From: Halorarum halophilum
GTDB lineage: Archaea > Halobacteriota > Halobacteria > Halobacteriales > Haloferacaceae
Reading direction: 5' to 3'
DNA: 64,000 nt
Assembly (NCBI RefSeq): GCF_013401515.1
Contig: NZ_CP058529.1
Span: forward strand, 744,001 to 808,000
Below the pieces are notes generated by a model. It ran no database searches. It was not told where the DNA came from and was given only the letters and a program-made list of their open reading frames with translations. The position numbers and the translations under genes were made by a program. Positions 17,515 to 26,470 of this stretch are shown here, piece by piece. The stretch's first letter is position 1. Every line of letters begins with the position of its first letter.

Positions 17515-18243
17515 TCAGACGCGGCCGGAGCGGTCGGTCGTCCGCGTCGAGGGCGGTGTCGACACGACGGTCGCGGGCGGAAGCCCGGCCGCCGAACGAC
17601 CCTCGGCGTACGCCCGGCCGAACAGGTAGTAGGTGACGACCTGCCCGTAGAAGAGGATCGGGATGCCGACGAGGACGATGGCGAACAGGCTCCCGATCGA
17701 GTTGATGACGCCACCGAGGACCACCGCGAGGAGGACGGCGACGAGGTAGTCGGTGGTGAACGCGATCGACTTCACCGTCGAGAGGTCGAACGCGGCGCCG
17801 AGACGTCCCTCCACCGCGAAGTTCGTGAACATCGCCGGGAGGAAGTACGACACGACGACGGCGAACAGCGTCGCGACGGCGAACAGCAGGATCCCGACGA
17901 GACTCAGTGCCGCGACGCTGGTCTCCCCGCCCGCGTCACCGATCGCGGCGGCGCCCCCGAAGACCACGACGGAGACGACGACGAACGGGATCGCGATGAC
18001 GAGGCCGACGACGAGGTTGACGAGCAGGAACTTGAGCCCGTCGACGAACAGGCCGCCCCAGCCGGTGAACGAGGGCGCCTCCGTCTCGCCGCCCGCCGCG
18101 GATCGCAGCACGCGGACGAGGTAGCCCTGGACGACGAACGCCGGCAGTACGAGGATACTCAGGACGAGCAGCAGTCCGCCGATGAGGTGCGTCGCGACCC
18201 GGTCGTCGCTGTTCAACGGGTACCGCAGTGACTCTTCGATCAC
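17515..18243 (-). CDS. DUF4013 membrane protein (first of a pair)
   Basis: A 242-residue membrane protein with about six hydrophobic helices and the DUF4013 signature: N-terminal 'SLRYPLNSDD', 'PAFVVQGYLVRVLR', 'GGLFVDGLKFLLVNL' and 'PAMFTNFAVEGRLGAAFD'. DUF4013 has no established function. It lies 10 bases from a paralogue and between pelA and rqcH on the same strand. The last about 20 residues are hydrophilic and specific to this copy. Confidence 0.85.
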   Translation of the reverse strand: MIEESLRYPLNSDDRVATHLIGGLLLVLSILVLPAFVVQGYLVRVLRSAAGGETEAPSFTGWGGLFVDGLKFLLVNLVVGLVIAIPFVVVSVVVFGGAAAIGDAGGETSVAALSLVGILLFAVATLFAVVVSYFLPAMFTNFAVEGRLGAAFDLSTVKSIAFTTDYLVAVLLAVVLGGVINSIGSLFAIVLVGIPILFYGQVVTYYLFGRAYAEGRSAAGLPPATVVSTPPSTRTTDRSGRV

Positions 18244-18253
18244 GGGTGGCAGG

Positions 18254-18895
18254 TCACCGACCCGGAGTAAAACGGTTTCCCCGGACGGCGTCGGCCCAGG
18301 CGGCCGCAGCGACCACCTCGGCGTAGAAGAGGACGAAGAAGCCGACCGCGATCGGGTTCAGGGCCGGGGTGAGCGCGAGCGCCGACCCGAACGTGGCCCC
18401 GCCGACGGTCCAGCCGTAGAAGTACCGCCCGTTCGTCACGGCGCCGAGGAGGGCTCGCGGGGCGAACGCGGCCCGAAGTCCCGAGCGCGCGAGCGCGACG
18501 AGCGCCGCGGGCAGAACGTACGCGAAGGCCACGGCGATCAGCAGCGAGAGGGTGCTGAACGCGAGGAACAGGGACGACGGCACGTCGCCCGGTATCCCGT
18601 CCACGGCCGCCCGTCCGACGGTGAGCAGCAGGAACGCCGCCGGGGGGAGCAGGTACGCGAGGCAGACAACCGAGCCGAGGAGTCCGTCCCGGAGGAGCCG
18701 TCGGGGCTCCCTGAACAGCGGCGGCTCGTCCCCTCCGTCGTCACGGAGCACACCGACGAGGTAGCCCACTACCGGTACGAGCGGAAGGACCGGGAGGAAT
18801 GCCGCGAGCAGGTGGAGTCCCCCGCCGACAGCCAGGGTCTCGAGGACGTTCCCGCGGTCGCCCCGGAACGGGAACCGAAGCGCCTCCCGCAGCAT
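18254..18895 (-). CDS. DUF4013 membrane protein (second of a pair)
   Basis: A 213-residue paralogue of the adjacent gene with matching order of motifs: 'ALRFPFRGDRG', 'VPVVGYLVGVLRDD', 'RLLRDGLLGSVVCLAYL', 'PAALVALARSGLRAAF' and a conserved C-terminal helix. About six hydrophobic helices. The start codon is only two bases from the rqcH stop, so this gene is almost certainly transcribed with rqcH. Function unknown; the pair may form a heterodimer. Confidence 0.85.
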   Translation of the reverse strand: MLREALRFPFRGDRGNVLETLAVGGGLHLLAAFLPVLPLVPVVGYLVGVLRDDGGDEPPLFREPRRLLRDGLLGSVVCLAYLLPPAAFLLLTVGRAAVDGIPGDVPSSLFLAFSTLSLLIAVAFAYVLPAALVALARSGLRAAFAPRALLGAVTNGRYFYGWTVGGATFGSALALTPALNPIAVGFFVLFYAEVVAAAAWADAVRGNRFTPGR

Positions 18896-18896
18896 C

Positions 18897-21026
18897 CTAC
18901 ACCCCGAGCAGGTCGCTCCCGCCCGGGGGGAGGAACTCCTGGATCCGGTCGGCGGACGCGACCTTCCGGACGAACGAGTCGTCCGCGAAGCGCCGCTTGA
19001 ACTCGCGGTAGCACTTCACCGCGGCGTCGTTCTGCGCGAACTTCCCCGGCCGGAGTTCGATGATCGACTCCGCCCGCTCCTCGATCGCCGACGTGGGGCC
19101 GCCGACGACCCGCGTCTCCGGTTCGACCTGGACGCCGACCGAGATCTTCGCCGGGACGTCGTCGTAGTAGTCGCGGTCGCCGCGGATGACGAACCCGCCC
19201 TTCTCGATGTACTCGCCCGACTCGGGCGTCTTCGACACCTGGTCGGGCGTGACGAGGTAGGCGTCGCCGGCCCCGCGGCCGTCCTTCCACACCGAGGAGT
19301 AGGAGACCGCGAACTGGGCCGCCTCCTCGCGGGACTGCTCGGGGATGGTCACGTCGCGGGCCGGCTCTGATGGGTCGGTGGCCTTGATGACCGTGACCGG
19401 GCCGCCGTGGGCCTGGGCGTGCATGAACAGGTCGTCGGCGTCCATGTACTTCTTCACCAGTTCCTCGTTCTGGTCGGCGTTGCGCCCGCCGATGACGAGG
19501 AAGCCGTCGCTGGTGGTGAACCACCGGAACCGGTCGTACCAGTGGTCCTGCTGGCGGACGGGCACGGAGGCGCGGGAGAGCCAGTCGACCTGCCGCTCCT
19601 CGTCCCCCTCGCCGTCCTCCGCATCGTCCCCCTCGGACTCCGCCGCGTCCGCATCCGCCGGCTCCTCGTCCGCCTGCTCCCACTGCTCCTTCCGCTCGCG
19701 GACGGCAGCGAGTTCCTCGCGGGTGTTCTCGATCGCCGCCTCCGCACCCTCCTTCTTCTCCTCGACGCGCTTGGCCTCCTTGTACAGCATGTCGGCGTTC
19801 TTCTCCGGGCCGGTCGAGGCGTCCAGGGTCACCGACGTCCCGTCGAGCGAGACGGTGACCGTCCCCTCGGCGCCGTTCACGTCCTCGACCGCCTCGGCCT
19901 CGGGGATGTCGCGCTCGGCCCCCTCCGCGAACGTCGCGTCGATGTCCTCCCACGGGAGCCCATCCTCCCTTGCGCTCTGGACCGTCGAGAGGACGTCGTC
20001 CACGAGGTCGTAGTGGGCGTACACGAGCTCCGCGCGCCGGCGTTCCTCGTTGGCCTGCTCCTCGAAGTCCTCGATGGCGCCCTCCTGCTGCTGGATGATG
20101 CGCTGTTTCTTCTCGATCTCGGCCTCGAAGTCGGGGGACTCGTCGACCTCCTCGTCCTCGGTGAGGTCGAGCCGGTGGAAGTAGGCGTCCAGCGCGGCGT
20201 TGAAGTCGTCGTACGCCTCGCTCTCCAGCCCCTCGCGCTCCTCCAGCGGGAGCGGCGTCACGTCGACGACCTCGCCGTCCTCCAGGTAGACGCGCGGGTC
20301 GAGGTCGCCGGCGTTCAGCCGGTCACGGAACCTGACGATCGCGTCGTAGATCGCCCGGAACTGCTCCTCGGTCGCCTCCTCGATGTCGGTCGCCTTCTCG
20401 ACGCCCGCCCGGGTGCAGAACTCCTCGGCGTAGAGCCCGCCGAAGTTCAACTGGGTCGCCAGCGTCCGGACGACGTCGGTGTCGGACTCGGCCATCCGCG
20501 TCGCGAACGGCTCGAAGTCGACGTCCATCGGATGCAGCCGCGACTGCGGGTACTCGTACTGGCTGCCCGGCGCGATGGTCCGGGACTTCAGCCGGACCGT
20601 CTCGAGGCTGCGCTGGACCTCCCGGTTCTCGTCGAGCACGGCGACGTTGCCCTGCCCGAACAGTTCGGCGACGACGAGCGTGTCCTCGTCGGGGCGCTCG
20701 AACTCGAAGGTGAGGATGCGGTCGAACTCGAACTGCTCGACGCCGGCGAACTCGCCGCCGCCGATGCGGGCGCGCAGGGTCTTCGCGAACTCCGGCGGTC
20801 GGCCGGGGGCGTCGGGGACGTTGGCCGGGTCGGCGACGTGACAGCGCTTCACGTCGCCCGTCTCGACCAGGAGCTCGACCCGGCCATGGTCGTAGTCGCG
20901 GAGTTTGAACCGCACGAGGTCGTCGCCGTAGAGGTAGACCTTGTCGACCTTCGCGCCCTCGTAGCGACCGAGTTCGCCCACGAGGGCCGTGAGGTCGACC
21001 GACGTCATCTCGCGTTTCGGCTCCAT
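18897..21026 (-). CDS. rqcH: Ribosome quality-control protein RqcH (NEMF/Rqc2 family)
   Basis: A 709-residue NFACT protein that binds obstructed large subunits and recruits tRNA for C-terminal tailing of stalled chains. The NFACT-N domain begins at the start ('MTSVDLTALVGELGRYEGAKVDKVYLYG', split after residue 20); the Asp-Arg pair Asp102-Arg103 ('EFDRILTF') matches the D97/R98 needed by Bacillus RqcH. Helix-hairpin-helix and coiled-coil segments are in the middle, and the NFACT-R domain ('WYDRFRWFTTSDGFLVIGGR') near the C-terminus. The start MEPKRE is chosen over in-frame starts 23 codons upstream. Confidence 0.94.
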   Translation of the reverse strand: MEPKREMTSVDLTALVGELGRYEGAKVDKVYLYGDDLVRFKLRDYDHGRVELLVETGDVKRCHVADPANVPDAPGRPPEFAKTLRARIGGGEFAGVEQFEFDRILTFEFERPDEDTLVVAELFGQGNVAVLDENREVQRSLETVRLKSRTIAPGSQYEYPQSRLHPMDVDFEPFATRMAESDTDVVRTLATQLNFGGLYAEEFCTRAGVEKATDIEEATEEQFRAIYDAIVRFRDRLNAGDLDPRVYLEDGEVVDVTPLPLEEREGLESEAYDDFNAALDAYFHRLDLTEDEEVDESPDFEAEIEKKQRIIQQQEGAIEDFEEQANEERRRAELVYAHYDLVDDVLSTVQSAREDGLPWEDIDATFAEGAERDIPEAEAVEDVNGAEGTVTVSLDGTSVTLDASTGPEKNADMLYKEAKRVEEKKEGAEAAIENTREELAAVRERKEQWEQADEEPADADAAESEGDDAEDGEGDEERQVDWLSRASVPVRQQDHWYDRFRWFTTSDGFLVIGGRNADQNEELVKKYMDADDLFMHAQAHGGPVTVIKATDPSEPARDVTIPEQSREEAAQFAVSYSSVWKDGRGAGDAYLVTPDQVSKTPESGEYIEKGGFVIRGDRDYYDDVPAKISVGVQVEPETRVVGGPTSAIEERAESIIELRPGKFAQNDAAVKCYREFKRRFADDSFVRKVASADRIQEFLPPGGSDLLGV

Positions 21027-21201
21027 TCTTGGAGTCTCGTTGATGGGGTGGGCGTTTGGGCGTTGCGGGATGGGTTCGGTGCGTCTGTGCTCCATTCCGA
21101 ACGACCGTGTCCGTCGAGAACTGCGCCCCGAAAGCCCTCGACCCTCTCCTCATCCTCCCCAGCCGACTCGCTCACTTCGTTCGCTCGCCCCTCGAGCGCA
21201 T

Positions 21202-21225
21202 CCGGCGAGCACGGAGGCTCGCCGG
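21202..21225. repeat. Nine-base-pair hairpin upstream of rqcH
   Basis: CCGGCGAGC and GCTCGCCGG form a perfect nine-base-pair stem around a six-base loop (ACGGAG). It lies in the 290-base gene-free stretch between rqcH and tRNA-Ser, next to a low-complexity 'gactcgctcacttcgttcgc' segment of a kind common in haloarchaeal intergenic DNA. It may be a repeat element or an RNA structure; function unknown. Confidence 0.4.
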
Positions 21226-21316
21226 CACGCGCCACAACCAGAACCAAGTGCAAATAGGAGGAGACGCTAAACCCCAGTTTAATTGACGGAGGGGAGGCTC
21301 AGCGTACTGAAACAGT

Positions 21317-21398
21317 CGGTGGGACTGGGATTCGAACCCAGGAGGCTTGCGCCACCTGCTTTCAAGGCAGGCGCAATAGGCCGCTCTGCCATCCCACC
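21317..21398 (-). tRNA. tRNA-Ser (anticodon UGA)
   Basis: An 82-nucleotide type II cloverleaf on the minus strand: acceptor GGTGGGA/TCCCACC with discriminator G, D arm with 'GGCAGAGCGGCC', anticodon stem and loop CTTGAAA with UGA at 21362-21364, a long variable arm typical of serine, and T arm CTGGG-TTCGAAT-CCCAG. No CCA is encoded and no intron is visible. It reads UCA codons (and other UCN by wobble). A TATA-like element (CTTTTGTC) lies about 27 bases upstream on the minus strand. Confidence 0.96.
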
Positions 21399-21451
21399 GC
21401 GGTCGTTGCTTCTCGACGCGGGACAAAAGTCGTTCCGTTCGTCCCCATCGG

Positions 21452-22360
21452 TCAGTCCGAAGTCCCGGTCGAGAGCTCGGGGATCCGCGTCTCCGCGCTG
21501 CGGTCGCCGGTAGGCGACCGGAGGTAGTGGCGAATCCGAGTCCCGGGATCGGTCACGTCCCTCCCGAACTCGTTCGTCCACGTCGCCTCCTCACCCGCTT
21601 CGAGCTCCAGTTCGAACGGATACGGCGCGTAGGCCGCCACGCCGCCCGCAACGTTGAGCACGGCCCTGTAGGTCCCCGGTACCTCGCTCGCGTTCCGTGC
21701 GGTGACCGAGGCCTCGAACCGACTCCACGCCTCCACCGTCTCGGGGACCTCGAACGCGACGAGTTCGAACGTCGGCTTCGGCCCCGCGACCCTCTCGACG
21801 TGCTCGTCGTCCAACCGCCACGAGCCGTCGCCGAGCGTAATCCGAGCCCCCTCGACCGACGATTCAGCCGGGACGGGAAACGCGATCCAGCCCTCGGCGG
21901 TGGACCCCGCGTCGTATGCTCCCTCCCAGCCGCGGACGTGCTGTCCACCTCCCTGAACCCCGGTCGGCGTAGCGAGTTCGCCTCCGTCGGTGACCAGCGT
22001 GAAATCGGTCGTCCTCGGGGGGTCACCGGAACTCCCCACCGAGGCTTCGACCCCGGCGAACACGTACCAGACGCCGCTCTCGGAGATCACGTCCATCGAA
22101 TCGTCCGAGTCGTGATACTGGAACGACGACTGGACCCGGACGTCGGTGATCGACACCGTCGCGCCCTCGACGGTCAGTGCCTCGCCGACGGCCGCGGTTT
22201 CCTCCGGTGCGGACGAAGCGGCTGGCGTCGGGAATTCGGTCGGTTCCTCGGTCGGCGAGTTCGATCTTGCGCCGTCTCCGACGAGCCTCCCGGCACATCC
22301 AGCCAGCCCGAAGAGCGTGGCGCCTGCGACTTCGAGGGCGGTGCGTCGTGTGGAGGACAT
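21452..22360 (-). CDS. Exported lipoprotein with DUF4352-like domain
   Basis: A 302-residue lipoprotein. The N-terminus has RR at residues 5-6, a hydrophobic stretch and the lipobox 'LAGC' near residue 22, then a Pro/Ser/Thr/Glu linker. The mature part starts with a beta domain resembling DUF4352 ('VGEALTVEGATVSITDVRVQ', 'VWYVFAGVEASV'), a fold common in archaeal and Gram-positive surface lipoproteins, and a second Ig-like beta domain. Function unknown; it is probably anchored outside the cell. Confidence 0.8.
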   Translation of the reverse strand: MSSTRRTALEVAGATLFGLAGCAGRLVGDGARSNSPTEEPTEFPTPAASSAPEETAAVGEALTVEGATVSITDVRVQSSFQYHDSDDSMDVISESGVWYVFAGVEASVGSSGDPPRTTDFTLVTDGGELATPTGVQGGGQHVRGWEGAYDAGSTAEGWIAFPVPAESSVEGARITLGDGSWRLDDEHVERVAGPKPTFELVAFEVPETVEAWSRFEASVTARNASEVPGTYRAVLNVAGGVAAYAPYPFELELEAGEEATWTNEFGRDVTDPGTRIRHYLRSPTGDRSAETRIPELSTGTSD

Positions 22361-22404
22361 CGAGACCGGATTCCAACGGACTCGATAAGTGTCTTCCGTA
22401 CGAC

Positions 22405-23151
22405 TTATCCGTCGATGACGATCTCGCCGTCGCGCACCCGGAGCCCCCGGTCGTGGACGAACGACGCGGTGTGCTCGGGCACGATGCGCTCGGCAGCGAT
22501 GCGCGACCAGAGCACCGGCAGGAGGTCGCGCAGGTCCGCGCCCGTCTCGACCGCGACCTGCATCGGCAGGTACTCGACGTCGTGGCCGACGTCGCGGGCG
22601 CGGTCCGTCAGCGTCTCCAGCTCCGCGTCGCCGAAGGAGTCCGCGAAGTCCACCGGCTCCGTATAGCCGGCGAAGAACGTCCGGCCGCGCGTCGACGGGC
22701 CGAGCACCGTCTGGTTCGTCCGGAGCTTCATCGCCGCCGAGTCGACGACCGTCCGGGTGAACAGCGGCGCGGTTCCGCGGACCACCGCGACCGACTGGGC
22801 GCCCTCCTCGCGGAGCAGGTGCGCCACCGTGTTGCCGGCGCGGGCGGAGACATCCGAGCCGACCTGCGGTTCGAACCGCGCCTCGGTCACGTCCGCCAGC
22901 GCCCCGGCGGCCAGCGAGCGGAGTTCCGCCTCGCTGGACGTGTCCGTCACGTGCTCGTCGGGGAGGAGGTCGTCGGGCCGGAAGTTCACGAGGAGTTCGC
23001 CCCCCGAGCGCTCGACCGCCAGCACGGTGTCCCGCACCAGCGCGGCGTACAGTTCCGCCGCGTCCTCGGCCGTGAGGGGCGACGTCTCCGCGAGCTCGGG
23101 GAGAACGAGTCCGGGGCGAGGCGGGTCGGCGAGGACGACGACGACGGTCAT
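22405..23151 (-). CDS. Putative nucleotidyl/glycosyltransferase-like protein (DUF2064-like)
   Basis: A 248-residue protein starting 'MTVVVVLADPPRPGLVLPEL' and continuing 'SPLTAEDAAELYAALVRDTV', the arrangement of the GT-A-like DUF2064 (TIGR04282) family where 'AKAPVPGRVKTRL' and 'AAALYRAFLLDT' occupy these places. The strongly conserved basic residues of true DUF2064 proteins are missing here, so it may be a divergent or non-catalytic member. The start at ATG 23151 is set by the first beta strand; the frame upstream continues open but looks non-coding. Confidence 0.6.
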   Translation of the reverse strand: MTVVVVLADPPRPGLVLPELAETSPLTAEDAAELYAALVRDTVLAVERSGGELLVNFRPDDLLPDEHVTDTSSEAELRSLAAGALADVTEARFEPQVGSDVSARAGNTVAHLLREEGAQSVAVVRGTAPLFTRTVVDSAAMKLRTNQTVLGPSTRGRTFFAGYTEPVDFADSFGDAELETLTDRARDVGHDVEYLPMQVAVETGADLRDLLPVLWSRIAAERIVPEHTASFVHDRGLRVRDGEIVIDG

Positions 23152-23210
23152 GTGTGGATGTCGGGAGGCGCGTCCTTCAAGCTTATACACTCGGCCGCCG
23201 GAGCGAACCC

Positions 23211-23411
23211 ATGCGACTGGCTCGATTCGGCGTCGTCGGAACGCTGCTCGTCGCGCTGGTGGTCCTCGGCTCGCTGGCCTCGCTCGCAGCGACGGGGCTC
23301 TCGCAGACCGGCGTCCTCGCGACGCTCGGCCTCCTGTGTGTCGCCGTGGCCGCAGGGGTGTACTGGGGGCGGAAGACGGCGCCGCGACGTTGGCGGACCC
23401 CGTACTGGTAG
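23211..23411 (+). CDS. Small two-helix membrane protein
   Basis: A 66-residue protein with two hydrophobic helices ('FGVVGTLLVALVVLGSLASL' and 'ATLGLLCVAVAAGVYWG') and a basic C-terminal tail. The start MRLARFG fits a TATA-like CTTATACA at 23182-23189, 22 to 29 bases upstream. No family recognised. It is divergent from the DUF2064-like gene. Confidence 0.7.
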   Translation: MRLARFGVVGTLLVALVVLGSLASLAATGLSQTGVLATLGLLCVAVAAGVYWGRKTAPRRWRTPYW

Positions 23412-23474
23412 CCCGATCCGATTTCAGCGGCAGGAAACGTTCGCCGCCTCCTTTCTCGGCTCCGGGACCGTCCG

Positions 23475-24134
23475 CTACCGACTCCGCCGACCCTTCGTCT
23501 GCCGGTAGTCCCGTGAGAAGACGTTCTCGAGCACGTGCTCGACGAACGCGTCCGCGTCCTCGTCGGTCAACTCCTCGAGGTCCTTCATCGGCAACAGCTC
23601 GAACCCGCGCCCGCGAACGGTCGTCGCGTGCTCGGCCTCCGCGTCGAAGCTCCCCGGCGCGCGGGTGGTGTACTCGACCGCTAGTTCCTTCAGCGCGCGC
23701 TGGCCCACCGGGACGATGAGCTCGGGGTTGATCATCCGGAGCTCCGCGTTCCGGAACGGCTCGCAGTTCGCGACCTCCCCGTCGGTCGCCGGTCGGTCCG
23801 GGTGGCGACACCGCGCGAGGTAGGTGAGATAGACGTTCTGGAGCTCCGGTTCGTCGGCGTTCGGGTCCGAGCGCGAGAGCCCGAGTTCGCCGAGGACCCG
23901 CTGGATCCGGCGCCCCGCCTCGTCGCCCGTGAACGGCACGCCGTTCTCCTCCGCGGCCGCGGTCGGCGACTCGCCGATGAGGATGATCTCAGCACCGGCG
24001 TCGCCGTAACCGTGGACGACGCGCTCGCGACACGCGACGAGCTCCGGGCAGTTCGGGCAGTCCTCGTCCATGCCGTACGGGTTGGCGAGGTCGTCCTGAA
24101 CGGGCACGCCTGAATCGAGGGGTGGCGCGCTCAA
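23475..24134 (-). CDS. Uracil-DNA glycosylase superfamily protein (family 4-like)
   Basis: A 219-residue protein with the family 4 layout: Cys26/Cys29 and Cys109/Cys124 as likely 4Fe-4S ligands, 'GAEIILIGESPTAAAEENGVPFTGDEAGRRI' (motif A region, given here in part as GESPTAAAEENG and PFTGDEAG), and 'NPELIVPVGQRALKEL'. The usual C-terminal HPS motif of family 4 is not visible; the matching region reads 'FELLPMKDL'. It may therefore have altered specificity or activity. The cluster fold and repair role are inferred from the family. Confidence 0.82.
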   Translation of the reverse strand: MSAPPLDSGVPVQDDLANPYGMDEDCPNCPELVACRERVVHGYGDAGAEIILIGESPTAAAEENGVPFTGDEAGRRIQRVLGELGLSRSDPNADEPELQNVYLTYLARCRHPDRPATDGEVANCEPFRNAELRMINPELIVPVGQRALKELAVEYTTRAPGSFDAEAEHATTVRGRGFELLPMKDLEELTDEDADAFVEHVLENVFSRDYRQTKGRRSR

Positions 24135-24240
24135 AACGGTGCGGGTTCGCGGGGCGCCAGGAGGAATCCCGGGAGAATCCGACCGCCGTCCAATTCGCCG
24201 TTCGAGGGTTCGACGTTCCGCGGGCCGGCCGGCCCGCCGC

Positions 24241-26109
24241 TCACGCCCGCTTCTGGATCTCCTCGCGCAGGACGTCGCTCACGACCTCGCCGTCCGCCTT
24301 GCCGCGGAGCGCGCCCATCGCTTCGCCCATCAGGCCGGAGAAGGCGCCCATCCCCTCCGACTCGACCTGCTCGGCGTTGCGTTCCACGACCTCGGCGATC
24401 GCCTCCCTGACCTCCTCGTCGTCGACCCCCGACAGCCCGGCCTCCTCGACGGCCTCCTCGGCGCTCAGGTCGGGGTTCCGGGCGAGCGTCGAGAGCACGT
24501 CGACCACGCCCTCCTTCGCCAGGTCGCCGTCCTCGACGAGCGCGAGCACGGCGAGGAACTGGTCGTCGGAGACGTTCTCGACGGGCACGTCGTCGCGTCG
24601 CAGCTCAGTCACGGTCGATTCGAGCGTCGTGGCGGCGAAGGTGGGGTCGACGCCCGCGTCGACGGCCTCCTCGAACAGCGGCATCCGCCTGCCGTACGCC
24701 ACCTGCTCTGCGAGACCGGCGTCGAGGCCGTACTCGTCGGCGTACCGCTCTGACTTCTCGGTGAGGAGCTCCGGCGTCTCCACGTCGGCCGGGTCGAGTT
24801 CGACCGGCGGGACGTCCGTCTCGGGGTAGAGCCGCGCCGCGCCGGGGAGCGGCCGCATGTACCGCGTTGTCCCGTCGTCGTTGGCGCCTCGCGTCTCCTC
24901 AGGGACCCCCTCGATGGCCGCCCGCGCGCGGTCGGCAGCCGCCTCGATGGCGAGTTCCGCCGTATCGGGGTCGTCGGCGACGAGCGCGACGGCGTCGTTC
25001 GGGCCGGCGTCGACCGCCTCGCGGAGCGCCTCGACTTCGGCCTCGGTGACGCCGTAGGCGGGGAGTTCGTCGGTGTGGAAGATGCCGCCCGCGCCGTGGC
25101 GCTTCGCGTGGTCCGACAGTTCGGTGCCGAGCCTGCGGTCCGGCTGGAGTTCGCGTCCGACGAGGTCCTCGAACCCTTCGAGCCGGACCGCGTGGACCTC
25201 GCCGCCGGCGTCGAGCGCGCCCGCGATGACGCCGGAGTCGGTGTCGGCGAACACCCCGGTCACGTCGACCGGCTCGCCGACCGCCGCGTCGCGCCCCTGG
25301 AGCGCCCCGGCGATGGCGACGAGTTCCGCCTGCCGGTCGGCCTCCAGCGCGACGATCTCGTCGATCTGGTCCAGCGCCTGCACCCCCTTGATCTCCACGC
25401 GTGCCCCCTTGGCGATGGAGACGTTCACGTCCTGCCGGATGGTGCCGAGTCCGCGCTTGACGGCGCCCGTCGAGCGGAGCAGCATGCCGATGCGCTCGGC
25501 GGCGTCGCGGGCCTGGGCCGGCGTCGAGATGTCCGGCTTCGTGCCGATCTCCACCAGCGGGATGCCCAGCCTGTCGAGCGAGTAGCGGACGCCCTCGTCC
25601 GTCTCCTCGACGCGTTTTGCGGACTCCTCCTCCAGCATCAGATCCTCGATCCCGACGGGTCCGTCGGGCGTCTCGATCTCGCCCTCCTGGCCCAGCAGTA
25701 TCGAGCGCTGGAAGCCGGAGGTGTTCGACCCGTCGATGACGATCTTCCGCATCACGTGCGCCTGGTCGACGACGGTCGCGTCGAGCAGGTTCGCGATCTG
25801 CATGGCGACCGAGAGCGCCTCGGCGTCGACCTCGGCGGGCGGTTCGTCGTCCTCCTCGACGAGGCAAGTCGTGTCGTACGCGAGGTACTCGAACTCCCGC
25901 TCCACCTGTGACTCCTCGAGGGCAGCCTCGTCGATCTCGCCGAGTTCCGACTTCGTCGGGTGGAGGAACCGGCTGATGGTCCGCTCCGCCTCCGCCGGTT
26001 CACGCAGCGTCGTCGGCGACCCGCAGAACAGTTTCGTCGCCGTGTCGAGTTGCTGGTGGATCTCCAGCCCGGCGACGAGTCCGAGGTCGTCGTAGTCGCG
26101 GTCGGTCAT
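24241..26109 (-). CDS. gatE: Glutamyl-tRNA(Gln) amidotransferase subunit E
   Basis: A 622-residue archaeal GatE that, with GatD, converts Glu-tRNA(Gln) to Gln-tRNA(Gln). The GatB-like kinase core opens with 'LGLVAGLEIHQQLDTATKLFC', includes 'GSNTSGFQRSILLG' and 'TIRQDVNVSIAKGARVEIKG', then the AspRS-like insertion ('AVRLEGFEDLVGREL') that sets GatE apart from GatB, and the helical YqeY-type tail ending 'GALRGKADGEVVSDVLREEI'. Length matches the family. GatD is not in the window. Confidence 0.96.
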   Translation of the reverse strand: MTDRDYDDLGLVAGLEIHQQLDTATKLFCGSPTTLREPAEAERTISRFLHPTKSELGEIDEAALEESQVEREFEYLAYDTTCLVEEDDEPPAEVDAEALSVAMQIANLLDATVVDQAHVMRKIVIDGSNTSGFQRSILLGQEGEIETPDGPVGIEDLMLEEESAKRVEETDEGVRYSLDRLGIPLVEIGTKPDISTPAQARDAAERIGMLLRSTGAVKRGLGTIRQDVNVSIAKGARVEIKGVQALDQIDEIVALEADRQAELVAIAGALQGRDAAVGEPVDVTGVFADTDSGVIAGALDAGGEVHAVRLEGFEDLVGRELQPDRRLGTELSDHAKRHGAGGIFHTDELPAYGVTEAEVEALREAVDAGPNDAVALVADDPDTAELAIEAAADRARAAIEGVPEETRGANDDGTTRYMRPLPGAARLYPETDVPPVELDPADVETPELLTEKSERYADEYGLDAGLAEQVAYGRRMPLFEEAVDAGVDPTFAATTLESTVTELRRDDVPVENVSDDQFLAVLALVEDGDLAKEGVVDVLSTLARNPDLSAEEAVEEAGLSGVDDEEVREAIAEVVERNAEQVESEGMGAFSGLMGEAMGALRGKADGEVVSDVLREEIQKRA

Positions 26110-26257
26110 TACGCGGACGTGCGGCGTCCGGGGGCAAAAAGGGTATGAGTCGCGGCGGCCGCCGCGGCTGGCCGGGCTCCGTCTCCGCAGGGCGGGAGCC
26201 CTACTCCGGACGGGATCGGGTGGGCGTGGTCCGTAAAGTCGAGTCCGTCGAGTTGCG

Positions 26258-26425
26258 TCAGTCGAGTCGCTTCAGGCCGTCGCCGATCCCGGTGGCTTCA
26301 CAGCCGTCCTTGGGGCACGAGTAGTGCCACCCGTCCGTCGTCGCGCGCCCCTCGGGGAACTCGGTGCCGCACCGGCGGCACCGCAGGAGATCCCGGCCGG
26401 TACTCCGGGAGATGAGTTGCTGCAT
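26258..26425 (-). CDS. 55-residue zinc-ribbon micro-protein
   Basis: ATG 26425 opens a 55-codon frame ending at TGA 26258. It has 'LLRCRRCGTEFPEG' (Cys16/Cys19) and 'YSCPKDGCEA' (Cys37/Cys42), a treble or ribbon zinc finger, and 'TTDGWHYSCPKDGCEATGIGD' resembles small haloarchaeal zinc-finger micro-proteins. The gene is divergent from the Lrp/TRASH regulator. Base composition and codon use match neighbours. Function unknown. Confidence 0.78.
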   Translation of the reverse strand: MQQLISRSTGRDLLRCRRCGTEFPEGRATTDGWHYSCPKDGCEATGIGDGLKRLD

Positions 26426-26470
26426 GTCGAGACTCTCGCGGGGATACGTGTTGAACGTACCGATGCGTAC

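Noticed and set aside
21130-21240. Possible insertion sequence remnant near tRNA-Ser
   Set aside because: No transposase, terminal repeats or target duplication; the sequence is a simple hairpin and a low-complexity haloarchaeal intergenic motif.
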